From: Phoronis australis
Taxonomy: Eukaryota; Phoronida; Phoronidae
NCBI GenBank assembly: GCA_002633005.1
Contig: NMRA01000292.1
Coordinates: forward strand, 271,328 to 335,327
DNA: 64,000 bases
Direction of reading: 5' to 3'
Positions 11,853 through 37,300 of this stretch are shown here, piece by piece. The notes beneath the pieces were generated by a model. The model was not told where the DNA came from. It saw only the letters and a list, made by a program, of their open reading frames with translations, and searched no databases. The position numbers were made by a program, and so were the translations under genes. Numbering within the stretch: the stretch's first letter is position 1; the number at the start of each line of letters is the position of its first letter.

Positions 11853-13011
11853 AGATGATCATCACTCCTTGGCAGAAGTCCCGACAAAATGATTGGCCCT
11901 TCAAATTGCTGCCTTGTCCTGGTAATCCACATCCGATGGTGATCTTGCAAGTCCTTTAGGCGAGTATAGTTGGCAATGTCGTTTGTTCCAGCGTGGAGGA
12001 CGATGGCATTTGGCTTGGTTGGTGGGATGTATGTTGCTGGAAATGTCATAATTGTATCAGATAACTTTTTACAAGATGACAAACAGAGAGGAAATAAAGC
12101 GTGTTCATGGCTACAAGCCCCAACTGTTGCTGAAAGTGATGAAACTTCCTCTTTGATGTTTCATTAGAAACATCAAAGCCAGGATCAAACACTTGGAGAT
12201 ATTCTGGCAGCAGTTGGGGTCATATTTTTTACAGTCACATGACCATATGGAAATGAAAGCTGGCTCTTTAGTTACAGAAACACACTAAACTCTATGAATT
12301 TTCCTTCAAAACCAGCCCCATCATAAATAAGTTGTTTTAGCATACCTGCAGCACATGTTGACACCTTCCCACCTGGTTTGGCAATTAAATTCACGTGAAC
12401 TTCAGCAGTTGACCTGGCGTACTTCAGAATACTGTCAGTGACTATCAAAACCTGCAAAACATTATCATAACTGCATAATATTGGGAGTAAGTATCAAGTT
12501 GAGTTTTTTAAAAAAATCACAAACACTGAACCTAGCTGCGATCAATTGCCCTGATTTTTTAGGACACCAAGAAATTGAGAAAAATGTGAGAGACCAACAA
12601 CCCAGGTCTCAGAACTTGGCACTCAGGTCTCACAATGCTGAAATGGTATCAACAAGAGAAGGGAATTGCAAGTGAGGAAGAAATTTTTTTCTTTTGACAC
12701 TGGCTTAATTATGAATTCCTGTGCTGTTACAGTGTTAGCAAATTTATGTGTTTAGGAATAAAATTTTGTCATATGTTTGATTTACAATAACATGCTGCAG
12801 CCATGACGACATCTTCAGATCTTAGGGTGACAAAAAATACAGGCTCAACTCGGTGAGACTGTAGATTGTGTTTGGCCATATTCAAGTGCAAAACTGTGTA
12901 CCAACATCAACATACCACAGTTCTCAATCCTGAGTAATTGAACTCAGGCCTAGCCATTTCCAAAGCATACATCCCTGGAAAGTCATATATTGACAAGGTG
13001 CCTTCGGGCAT
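11853..13011 (-). CDS. SGNH-hydrolase-like protein, first three exons (C-terminus unresolved)
   Basis: Exon 1 is 12,916-13,011; its ATG lies five codons after an in-frame TGA. Exon 2 is 12,346-12,451 (acceptor ttttgcag, donor CAG|gtatgc). Exon 3 is 12,129 down to about 11,853 (acceptor ctttcag, donor gtatgt). Phases agree at both junctions (0 and 1), giving about 159 codons. The exon 1/2 junction creates R-T-V-V-L-I-V-T-D-S-I-L, the SGNH block I strand and nucleophile motif with Thr in place of the usual Gly of GDS. Exon 3 contains A-I-V-L-H-A-G-T-N-D-I, the block III GTND motif, and later G-L-L-P-R. The final Asp-x-x-His block is not found. Similar SGNH modules occur in uncharacterised and transposon-linked proteins of marine invertebrates. 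The next gene part on the same strand is the SWIM/PHD exon, about 0.9 kb away; a continuous gene is possible but no connecting exon is proven. Confidence 0.6.
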
Positions 13012-26699
<13,688 letters not shown>

Positions 26700-28493
26700 A
26701 TATTCAAGCCTCTTTTTGCATTTGATATAATTATTATGCAATTATTACTGAGCATTATCTTTACTATTAATGGTTAATATTTCTGCGTCCTAGTGCCTAC
26801 ATAAAGAAAATAGATTATTGAGACCAAATGAAGCATTATTGGTTCTGGTATGTTACTTCATTGTAATCAAAATTGGTGCAACAGTTTTAGTTTTTGTTTT
26901 TCTAAAAGAATCCACCTGTGATGTGTTTATTTCCTCATCTCAAACCAGCTTGGGTGGTGCAGCAATCACAATTTCCTGTGCTATTGTCTATGCTCATGTT
27001 GACCGAAGAGGGGCACTCGTGTGATTCAGTGTGGGTCACTGGCGGCCAATCGTGAAATGACTGTCACTGTTTGACGTGGCATGCCTCGACATTTAAAGCT
27101 TCACCTTTGTGGTTTTGTTCTGAGACCCTGGCTTTTTCTTTTTACACTGGAGAAGCTCGTGTTCCAAAATTAGTTGAGGTTCAGACCAGAACCTTCTATA
27201 TCTTTTGTTTGGCCTAGTGGTTCCTTTAGATTATCCGAACATAGTTTCACCCGCATTACAGGGACCTGTTTCAACATGCTGTGAATCATTCACTTTTAAC
27301 TTAGACAATAGCATGCACATCAGGCATTGGAATTAGTCTGCCTGATGTGGATGGAGTAGTGTTTACTTAGTCATTCGAAAGTTTACTTTTTGTTGTTATT
27401 GCTTGTTGGATTGTTATATAAATAATACACAGCGGCTATAGGAAACCTTAGGAATTTTATTGAGCATTGCAGTTGTTTTGTTACCGAATCATACATTTGT
27501 ATTGTAAAATTTCTGTATTTCATTGGATTCTGGACAGTAGTGAACAATTAAGTGTATTTTTAAGTAAACTTGAACCAACTCCACCTATACAGGTGGGTTA
27601 ATGGCTCTATGAGACGTTTCAGTGGGTTCTTTGGAACCATTTTTGGGCATCGACCAGAAGTGTCTTCACCAAGTTAAAGAGAGATATTGCCACTATTTAT
27701 GCTGTCAGTGTTGAATTCTTAAAGCTACATCTCGCCATGCTTAGCTAGCTAAAAACGAAAATCAAATTAGGCTTTTTTTTACTCTCACAAAATCAGCCTC
27801 ATCATATTCCCTACCATGACAGGATTCTTTTTCCGTTACCAACTCATGTCACAGGCAATGAATAAATGCTCTGCTTTGCAATTTGAAGAGTTTTCTCGAG
27901 TTCCTGGTGGTTTCGATGTCCTTGTTGGTAACAGATATAGTCTTGTCTCGGTATTATGAGACGATTTTATGAGCTTTTAAAGTCGATTAATTCATTTTCG
28001 TTTTTGGCAGCTAAATACTGATTAGATGTAGTTTAATGAAATATGGTATGATGCCGTACTCTTTGAAATTTGACAAATGAAACCATCTTCCTGTTGTTGA
28101 CTGGAAAGTGCTAAATTTTGAAATTTTTAAACCTCTTTTTACTTACCAGGAATGATCTGCTTGGGTATGGTTTGAATCATATGGCATGGAGATATTTCTG
28201 ATGTGGTTGAGTGAACTGAATTTTTGGCATTGACTATTAAGGAAATATCATTTTCCTTTTTCATGTGCTAATGAGTTCAGTTCACACTTTGGTAATGCAG
28301 TTAAGACATGGAATATGTGGATTCATTTTAGTTTATGTACCATTCATTTTTGTTAATGTTATATTAGTATTAAGTCAAAAATTAAATTAGACAGACTTTC
28401 TATTTTCAGAAAATATTTAGATTCATTGAGTTGAAATCTAGAGTTTTGTACCTAGCTAAATATACATCCTTGTTAATAAAGTCTTACATGAAG

Positions 28494-28737
28494 CATGCAC
28501 GCACCCAGGGTGGGCTCGAGGGGCTTGAACGAGCCCCCCCCATTTGGCAAAGTGGGCATATCGCCTATGAGAAACAAAAAGTCCGAGAAAATGAGACAAA
28601 AGTCCTCTAAACAAGCACAAACGGCAATTCACAGTGGTGTCCAAGTTTTTTTTTAGTTTCCCGGCTTTATTGTTACCAAAAGGTCCACAACATCAGGAAT
28701 TGGAGCCCCCCCATATTGAAGGCTGGGTGCGCGCATG
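28494..28737. mobile_element. Inverted-repeat element family B, copy 2
   Basis: It starts catgcacgcacccag and ends ctgggtgcgcgcatg, nearly perfect 15-bp terminal inverted repeats enclosing 214 bp. Core blocks (ccccatttggcaaagtggg and gagacaaaagtcctct) are shared with the copies at 5,702 and 42,122. Confidence 0.8.
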
Positions 28738-28880
28738 TGAAGTTAACACTCGTTTCTGCATACCTTTTTTAAGTCAGTTTTGTTGCATGTTATGCGAGTC
28801 CGAACATTCATTGGTGCAATAATTATAGATTCTAATTCTTGTGAGGTATAATAAATTTAAAAACTTCTGACTTAAATCTT

Positions 28881-28982
28881 TGTGTCAGCGTTTAGTCCAC
28901 CACCCAGTGACCTTTGTTTCAGGGTTCAGTAAACCACCCAGTGACCTTTGTGTCAGGGTTCAGTCCACCACCCACTGAGCTT
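28881..28982. repeat. 34-bp tandem repeat, three units
   Basis: The units begin at 28,881, 28,915 and 28,949 and read approximately tgtgtcagggttcagtccac followed by cacccagtgacctt. They differ from one another by a few substitutions. Confidence 0.9.
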
Positions 28983-30041
28983 TGTTGTTGGTAACAGTAT
29001 TCTTATGTGAACTCTGACGAGAACATGACGGTGTTTTCCCGTTCATTGACTTTACCTGATATGAAGGGTTGTGAGTGTGTCACAGCTAGCCACTTTGTTA
29101 ACTGCCAAGCGCACTCTTTTGTCTGGTATGACAACAGGCAGGCCAATTATCTACCGGACTTATTACAGTCCACATGTGAACACAGTCAAACCCAGAGCGT
29201 TCGGAAAGAATAGATTGTCGTAACTTCGATTGTAGTTGGGCGATTTTGGCGTTTCAAAAACTAAATATGATCAGCATTTGACGATGAATTCCGAAATGCT
29301 CTTGGTTTATGCTCAAATATGTTATAACTTAACTTTTGTTTTTAACAGCACAGCCCAGTCAGGCTAGATACGATCTTCTTGGACATTAGAGCAATTATGG
29401 AACAAAAGAGAGCTGGCTCTCCAACCCTAAATGCCAGAATGGAGTTGATCAGTTGTGTAAGATATTGCATACAGGGGTTATCTTCCCAACTTGTTGTTGG
29501 GCTATCGAGCAAGTTCGGCTGCCTGCTCGACTGAATTTTGACCGAGGGTTGTAGTTGCAACTAAATCAAGCCCAGTTTCACTGCTTCATTTTCAATTTGT
29601 TATTATTGTTCCTCAAACAGACTCTTGAGTTACGGTTCCTCGGCAAGTTAGTCAAAAAATCCGGTCTTTATAAGCACCAATCTGTGGCACTGGGTGGATA
29701 GTGGGAGTAGTTTGACCTCTGATATCTTCAGCTCCAGTCGTAAAAACCACTTTTGGCAGCCTATCATACTACATGCCAGGAGTTTTTCAACAAGATATTT
29801 TTGAGTGTTAAAATCATGTTACAGTATTTTACGGAAAGATGTTACATTTGGCCTAAAGGTTAGGCCCTAAATACGTCTGTTTACATAACTTTCGAAAAAT
29901 TACTTGCAATTGCTTAGCTAAAATTTTCCGCGTGCGTATTGTTACTGTTTTTAATTGTCTCTATAATAATTCATTTTTTTACCTTTTTGCCCAGATGCCG
30001 TTTTTTGTTAATTCGATTTTTGAGAACTAGGCCTCCTGTAT

Positions 30042-30121
30042 GTCTCGCTGGTTCCCCACGTACCTAGCCAGCACGCGTGCTACCGCTGACCAGCTAGCGG
30101 CACTCGGGGAACCAGCGAGAC
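30042..30121. repeat. Perfect 16-bp inverted repeat (hairpin)
   Basis: gtctcgctggttcccc at 30,042-30,057 is the exact reverse complement of 30,106-30,121. The loop of 48 nt itself contains the palindrome agcacgcgtgct and a small accgct/agcgg stem. No gene function is evident. Confidence 0.85.
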
Positions 30122-30929
30122 TGTTTATTATCGGTAGTGTTTACCTATACCCGTGAAATAAAGTTCGTGAAATAAAGTTTTAAAAAAAATAATAAAAGTT
30201 TACCACGACCTTGTAAAAGAACCCAATCCAGTACTTAGTGTTGCTGACAGCCGTACAGTGTATTTGCCAAATGGCCAGCTCTTGGCGGACTGTCTCACTT
30301 TTTTGATTTTTCCGTCAACCCGCCACTGACACCATCTAAATGTCCCGCTTTTTGACACAAGGCCACATTGAAACATTATCGTATGCTATTGTAATTTCCC
30401 GCGCGACATAGCCATATGATCCCGCTCGACTAAAAGAAAGAAACAGGACGTTTCATGGGTTTTTGCGGCATCCGCAATTTCCCATTCAGCTACTGATAAA
30501 AACGCTGTCGGGCATTTTTGGGTGTTACAGTCTCCCGTTTGTCAAAAAATGCTGTAGGTCTTGGTGTGTTGCAGCGAACATTTCACCCTTTTTATCATGA
30601 AGTCGCGCTTTTCACTCCAGTTGTTCCGTTTTTTCGTTCTTGAAAGTTGGTCCGGCGTCACAACAGGTGCTCAAAATAACTCTGTCTCTTATGAATATTG
30701 TTAGTCCACTTTCTTAAGGAACATAACAATTGTAAAAAAATGTTCCAATGTCTCAGTTGTTTATAGTAACATTCACTACATGTATCAGGATCACTCACTT
30801 AAGTTTACTTTCTAAACTTTTATGGAAAGTCCTACTCTGCAACCAATGTGATTAGCTATCCACAATACAAGATAAATTGTTGCCCATTTTTATGGGTCCA
30901 CATTTATATGTGGGTGCATATTGCCGTCA

Positions 30930-32330
30930 TCTCTGTCTGGGCGTCCGGCGTCCGCAGCTGCATGTCTCCTAGTCATAAACCCCTAATAGGATCTTGAGAT
31001 TTAGCAGATGTGTTCTTATGACAGATGGCGACGAATTTCGGTCATATCCGTCTACAGATGTGCCCCCTACCGGCAATTTTAGTTGTTAACGTTTACCTGT
31101 GTATCTTCGGAGGTCCTCGACGGATTTTCATAATATTTGGCAGATAGGCATCTGTTAGTGAGATGACATTATCCTCAAGTTTTCGAGGTATTTTTGCGCC
31201 ACCTAGTAGCCATTTTTACTGTTTTCAAGTCTCTTTTTCGGCGTCCGCTCCTCTAACAACCAAACCACTCTAAGGAAAATTGGCATATATTGTTCTTAAT
31301 GTGCAGAGGGCGACTGACGATGATTTTTCGACGGCTGCGGCTACTGTGGCGCCTCTTAGTGGCAGTTTTGTTTGTTTTTGCGCCCATGGCTATATCTCTT
31401 ATACGCTCTGCAGGATCTTTATTAAATTTAGCAAGCGTATTTATAGTAATGAAGTTGACAACGGACGACGACGACTTTCAAGGGCATCGGATTACCGGTG
31501 TGCCCTCTAGCGGCAATTTTAGTTTTTTTTACGTTTACCTCTGTATATTCAAAGGTCCTCAACAGATTTTCATAAACTATTTGGCAGATAGGCATCTATT
31601 AGTCGTGACGGAATCCTCCCGTTTTCGGATGGATTCGAGGTCTTTTGCGCCACCTTGTAGCCATTTTTTACTGTTTCCGAGTCTGTTTTTTGGCCTTCTT
31701 CCCTTTGTTAATCAAACAATTCTAAGGATGATTGTGAATTGGCGTATAAGCAAAGATACTGTAAAATCTTTGGTATGAGTCCCTATTGTGAACTAGGACG
31801 ACCGACGATGATTTTCCGACGACTTCGACTACTGTGTCGCCTCCTAGTGGTTTTTACCACGCCCACGGCCGTATCGCCTAAACCCTCTGCAGGATCTCTG
31901 TCAAATTTAGCATGTGTGTTTATATGAAGTTGGCTACGGAAGATGACGATTTTCAGACGGATGCGACGAACGCTGTGCCCATAGTAGCAATTTCATTTTT
32001 TTCGTTTTGTTTTGTTTCTCTGAAGTTCCTTTACGGATTTTTATAGCTTTTCATTAAAAATAAAACAATGACGTGATCCTGTTTTGGGATGGATTCGACA
32101 TAAGTTACTCCATCTAGTGGTCATTTTTACTGTTTTCTAATCTGTTTTTGGCGTCCGCCCCTTTGTCAACCAAATACTGAGCATGATTTTGAAAATTGTT
32201 GTTTATGTTTCTACTGTGAAGAGGCCGGCTGATGAGGATTTTCGGACGGCTTGGATTACTGTGGCGCCTGCTAGTGGCAGTTTTTTGCGCCTCTAGCTGC
32301 ATCTCCAAAACCCTCTGCAGGATATTTATT
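30930..32330. repeat. Decayed tandem array, unit of about 460 bp, three copies
   Basis: Recurring markers give the period. The block tgccctctagcggcaatttt recurs at 31,060 and 31,500, with a decayed match near 31,975. The block gcgccacctagtagccattttt recurs at 31,196, 31,647 and about 32,106. The block ggcgcctcttagtggcagtttt recurs at about 31,348, 31,832 and 32,260. Spacing varies from 430 to 480 bp, so indels have accumulated. Each copy contains a short frame resembling M-I-F-R-R-L-R-L-L, probably a by-product of the repeat. Confidence 0.75.
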
Positions 32331-33107
32331 AAATTTATAGTACAAATAAACACCCCTAGACACACACCGTTTGCGGTGCAGTCGTGGGCGCATTTCAACG
32401 CCCCGCGTTGCTCTTGTTATCTATCAGAAAACTATCTGCAAATATCGGATAGATACTTGGAGTAGTTTATCGCATTCTGAATTGCTGCTGAAGAACTATG
32501 TAATTGTATCAAACGGCACCACAGGCAATTAATTATAATTTATATGTATAATTTTGGTTGCCGAATGCCTGACTAAATTATCCACATCAAGTGTGGGGGG
32601 ACCATATTATAAAACTATGTCTTTATCGGGTAGAAATCTTTTGAATTGTTGAAATTATTTCCCTAATGGCTTAACTAGTCATGTATATAACCTCTCTGAT
32701 TCATTTCCTTTTTTATGCTATTGTTACACACTGTAAATTCCACAGGAAGTACACACACCGGAACAAACGAGAGCAAACAACTCTCACACGTGCACGGCGC
32801 AACCTCAGCGGCCGCGAGCTCGGAGTTAGCATTCCAGGGCTAGAGTTATATGATAGAAGTAGGAATTTCGTGAGTAAAGCCAGTTTTATCGCCTGCTTCG
32901 CTTATAGTGCACAGCGTTATGTCCCAATGTTGCGCAAGGTTCGTGTGTCTACGGAACCCAGCCTTGTTACTGCCCAGCGGGTTCCCGTCTGAAGTTTGCA
33001 AGACTTCATCCTGGTTTCCACGTGGAAGGCTATACACTTTACAGGAGGTTATGCAATAAATTAAATGCACCTTACTCCTTGCCTGTTCAACGAATCAATG
33101 CAAGCAA

Positions 33108-34340
33108 TCACATGGTACCGAACCACCATTCGAGTTGCACGTGCAAAAGATCAATTAGTGTATAGTAATAGGCGGGCTCTAAGTGAACAGGATCGGAAGT
33201 CCTATAGTGTTCGAGCACGAAAGTGTTGTTGCTCACGTGAAAGTTATCAAGATAGGAAATGTTTAAAGACTCCATGATTATGCTAGCTTCCGAGTTGTAC
33301 AAAGACAAAACGTCATTCCTCGTGACATTTTTATATTTTGGCGGCACTTTACTCTCGTCCACGCTCGGTGTGTTGATGAACAGAATCTTCGCATTAGGAA
33401 AGTTGGTTATTAGCATCTCGGCGTACCAACGTAGATTGGCTTTGTACGCGGTGATGTTACCATATGCGAGGTCATGCATCCCAGTATTGAATACGATAAC
33501 TGTTGGAGGTCCCGTTTTCTTCAAGTAGTCTACAACGTTCTCTTGTGTTGTTTCGAACTTTGCTGATTGCACTGTCACGTCTCGAGCAAATTCCACGGGC
33601 ATGTATTCTAAACTCGTTGATACCGGTTTTTTCCTGCAGGTCAACCATGTCGGTTTACAGCCGGAGCAGTCGGTGCAGCCGCGATGAATTTTACCGAAGT
33701 GTACGGGTCCTTCTAAGCCTTGTCGTGGCGGCCAGTGCCTGTGTTTAGCATCTTTAACTTTGAGATAAGTGCGAAACAAACATCTTGATTTTTTGAAATT
33801 TCGAGTCCCGCCCTTGCAAGGCATACTTCCCATAAGCAAGCGTCGAAAAAACTTATAAGTGTTTGAATCGCCCAACAGTAACATTCTTTTAAGTTTGTAG
33901 TCCATCATCGGGGTTTTGACCTCCGGTAACTCACACGTGCGCGGTTTCCAGACGAATCTTTTTCCTTCTTTTGCCCACTGACCTTGTGATGTCGCCTGCG
34001 ACATTGTTGTGCATGCGGACACTTTCTTTCTGGACGTCTTGGCGTTTGCTGGATTTCTCGTTGTCCTAATCGATGGAAACGTAACCTTGTTCGCAGCCTT
34101 TGTCGTGACGACGTCCGCAGCCCTAGCCATATGAAATCCATCCCTTTGATTACTTGTAATCTGAGTAACACCATTAAATACCATAAATGATTTATTTGGA
34201 ACTCTTGTACGTAACATTTCGAAATGAAGCGAATAATTTTTTGACAAAACCATTCGTACGTTGGTGAAGTCAGTTTTCAACACCAAATAATAGGTTGTCG
34301 AAGCACATAGCAGCACGATAACAAAGAACGCCAATGACAT
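33108..34340 (-). CDS. Type II membrane protein with NXPE/PC-esterase-like SGNH domain
   Basis: An uninterrupted frame of 410 residues. Residues 4-21 form a hydrophobic signal anchor, implying a Golgi/ER lumen-facing type II protein. A basic linker is followed by G-Q-W...W-K-P-R-T-C, a motif common before PC-esterase/NXPE domains. The catalytic features are G-D-S-N (nucleophile Ser159), N-T-G-M-H-D (285-290) and D-P-V-H (Asp383 and His386). All SGNH blocks expected of an active acyl-esterase or acyl-transferase fold are therefore present. Several Asn-x-Ser/Thr sites fit a secretory location. The substrate is unknown; relatives modify glycans. An acceptor-like ag directly precedes the ATG. Another acceptor (gttttcag) at 34,381 would extend the frame upstream, so an additional 5' exon is possible. 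Confidence 0.8.
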   Translation of the reverse strand: MSLAFFVIVLLCASTTYYLVLKTDFTNVRMVLSKNYSLHFEMLRTRVPNKSFMVFNGVTQITSNQRDGFHMARAADVVTTKAANKVTFPSIRTTRNPANAKTSRKKVSACTTMSQATSQGQWAKEGKRFVWKPRTCELPEVKTPMMDYKLKRMLLLGDSNTYKFFRRLLMGSMPCKGGTRNFKKSRCLFRTYLKVKDAKHRHWPPRQGLEGPVHFGKIHRGCTDCSGCKPTWLTCRKKPVSTSLEYMPVEFARDVTVQSAKFETTQENVVDYLKKTGPPTVIVFNTGMHDLAYGNITAYKANLRWYAEMLITNFPNAKILFINTPSVDESKVPPKYKNVTRNDVLSLYNSEASIIMESLNISYLDNFHVSNNTFVLEHYRTSDPVHLEPAYYYTLIDLLHVQLEWWFGTM

Positions 34341-37300
34341 CTGAGTTAAACATTGTGCAGAGGACGAGTGACTGGAACCTCCTGAAAACGTAGAATTTAA
34401 GTAAATGATTAAGGAAAGAAGATGGCTTCAGACCAGCCACCACTCCATCAAGTGAACATGTAACTTTCTGGTGCGACACCCCCGGGCAAAACCTTGGTGA
34501 ACCAACGATGAAAATGCTGTCACATTGGGTAACAATTTGTGGTTTACTTTTGGAGTTGCCATAAGCCTGAAACAATTTTGCTGCGACAATTTGTGGTCAT
34601 TAAGACTACAAATTAAAATACATGGGCAACCGTCGCCGTAGCACAGATTGTGGCAATTACTAATCGTTGCTGTGTTTCCTGAGTCACCGCAGACAGACCA
34701 AGAGACCAAAATATATCAACACGACCAGACAGATAGAACTTCAGGCAGACAGACAGTGGTGAGGGTTTACCTTTGAAAAGTATTATTTTTAAAACGTGCT
34801 CATTCGTAACTTGTAAGTAATTTTACTTCAATGAAGTCGACAAAACACTTCCAGTTAACCCTATGCTCCCTTATTGAAACATTTCATAAAAATTATTTCT
34901 TCTCGAGTACTTTCATTGACGCTCATAGGCACATTCTCCTACTTTAAGGTGCAAGTAGACATCCATATCAAGCGCACCATATAGGCGCTCGTCGTGCCCC
35001 GTAGATAGGCCGGTCTTCTTTTAACAGGCCATTGCGTACAATTAATACTTGATTAACTGACCTTTAATCTAAATACAAAATTTTTAATCGTGATTCCCCC
35101 CTCCAGTTGTGGAATGAACCATTTTCATAGGCGCGAGCAGAATCGTCAATGCTCCAAAACTTTCAAAACTACTTTTGCAAACCGTATGTGTACCCAAGTG
35201 CACATTGTTTGTACCGCGACAACTTAAGGTTCGAAGGTCTGTACAAATCAAAGCCATTTGAAGCCCATAACACTTTGTAAAACCCCACAAACCACAATTT
35301 GTCGCAACGGAGAATTGCGACAGTTCATGTGAAAGAACTGCCCAAACTGTCGCAATTTTAGGCCGCAGGGTACAGGAGACTTATAAAACCATTCCTATGC
35401 CCTCTTTGGGAGTAGGCAATTTTGTTTTGATGATCAATAACTATTTATGTTTAATATTCCACATTTCCACGGAGTTTGACTTTTAACTTGATAATACATT
35501 TGCAAAATCCTTTTGGGTGTAACAGTAACGACTTGTTTTTCAATAAAAATTCATTGAACTTACAGAAGATGGCGCTAAAAGTTCACTTTCAATTCCAGAT
35601 CTTCCATACTTTCTTTATTAAAAAAGTTTTAACAATTTGTTTAACACCAATCTTACATTTATTTTAGTTTGTAAACTGAGAACATTTTAATTCAACAAAG
35701 TGAAAGTAACCCCAAAATTTCAAGAGAAAAATCAGTCATACTGATTTATCAAATTAGACAGGACCTAACACTTTTTGTGGTTTTGATCATCTAACAAAAA
35801 GAAATATTGGGATTCATTGCAGTGTTGATTTGACTTTTGTTTTAAGAGAAATTGCATTTTCTAGAATGAAATTGATTGCAGTGCCAACACGCTATGAAAA
35901 AGGAACTAATCCTTGGCTCTCTAGCCTATTTATTCTTTCATCCCACTGTTTCTCAGACGATATTTTTTAAATCCTGATGATACTTGTCTTCATGGTCCTC
36001 CGCCACCATGTCCCCTCGGCTCAGTGTCCTCCAAAACGATGTTCCCCAAGCCAGGTAATTCCTCTATTTCTGCGCGACGTCATGTTGTGCATCAGGTGCA
36101 TACAAACCAACATTTTGAGGGAGGGGGGGGATTGAATTGAAATTAAAGACAACCTAGGCAATTAAGGGACACTTTTCAATGAAAAGGGAAACACAAAATT
36201 GATTTTTGACCGGTATGTTCTGAACCAACTGTGAAATAGTACATTCCAAATTTCTTTGGAAACGGCTGTTCTCAAAAACAGCAAGAAGTCCCAACACATG
36301 TGAGTAGCACTGGTTTTTGGCTGTATTATATCGCCTGCAACTCAGCTGCCGGTTTCTCGGTAACTACAGTGTTAAATACCCTAGTTATTTAATTATTTTC
36401 TAAAATGTGACAAGCTCAATGCACAATTAGGTCTACAGTTGTTTTCATCTTTGTTATCTCTTTTCAAGTAATAAATCGTTACATTTAATATTGTTTTCTT
36501 TTACTAGAGTAAACTTGTAACCTAACGCGCAAGTTCGTACACCGCCATGTGAACTGTCTAGGTCAGGTACTACACAAATCTGCCCAAAAATAAAAGAAAC
36601 CTAAGAATTTAAAGCGTATGGGATAATTCGGTCTCGGTCGATACGCGGAACAATGTCAGACTCGTGGAATATTATTTCATCTACGTCACTCTTGGTACGT
36701 TTTGCGCATGTATTATGTAAGTTAGTTATCCTCTTGACAGGTGCAGACAAGCGACAAAACCTCAGCAAACTGGGTTGGGACTTGTTATAGTGTGTCCTAG
36801 CTAATCTGATTTTTGACTTTTTACCAATCTGCCACTAATAAGGTCACGTAAAATGTAGCTAAAACGAAAGGTACATTGATAACAAACAACATTATACCTC
36901 AGTATTAGCCTCGAATGGCCAATACAACCGTGTAATAACCCATTTAGTTATCTCCCTAGTGAGATAAAATTTTGGCGGGAACCGAGGCCGGTGTCGAACC
37001 CGGTCCGCAAGAATTTCGGGTCGTCGAGTTTACCACTGCACCACTCAGTGGCTGACGTCATCGAACGTGAAAATAGAACACTTAAATGAGCACGCGCAAC
37101 AACCGCATGTTCAACAAAGGGCATTGTACCGATATTTATACGCTATGAAAAATGAGACGCATAATTTCCATAACAACGATACTTTAATTCAGTGAAATTT
37201 ATCTCTCATTTTCTCTCACTTGTAAATCATCGATCTCCAGTTTTAATCCGGGTATCGTGTCGTCGGGATCCTTTGACTTGAGCACTATACTCAGTTACCA

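Larger units (their letters stand above)
26700..33107. other. Intergenic region between convergent genes
   Basis: SLC66A2 (+) and the NXPE-like gene (-) converge on this stretch, so both 3' UTRs lie at its edges. The rest holds an inverted-repeat element, a 34-bp triplicated repeat, a hairpin and a decayed tandem array. I see no supported exon. Confidence 0.6.

Noticed and set aside
28881-28982. CRISPR-like repeat array
   Set aside because: Three contiguous 34-bp units without spacers in an animal genome are a simple tandem repeat.
31290-31778. 162-codon plus-strand frame with hydrophobic stretches
   Set aside because: It lies entirely within the decayed 460-bp tandem array, and the similar short frames in the other copies follow from the repeat.
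36973-37051. Functional tRNA gene
   Set aside because: A and B boxes are good, but the acceptor stem does not pair and the anticodon arm is poor. A SINE-derived relic is more likely.
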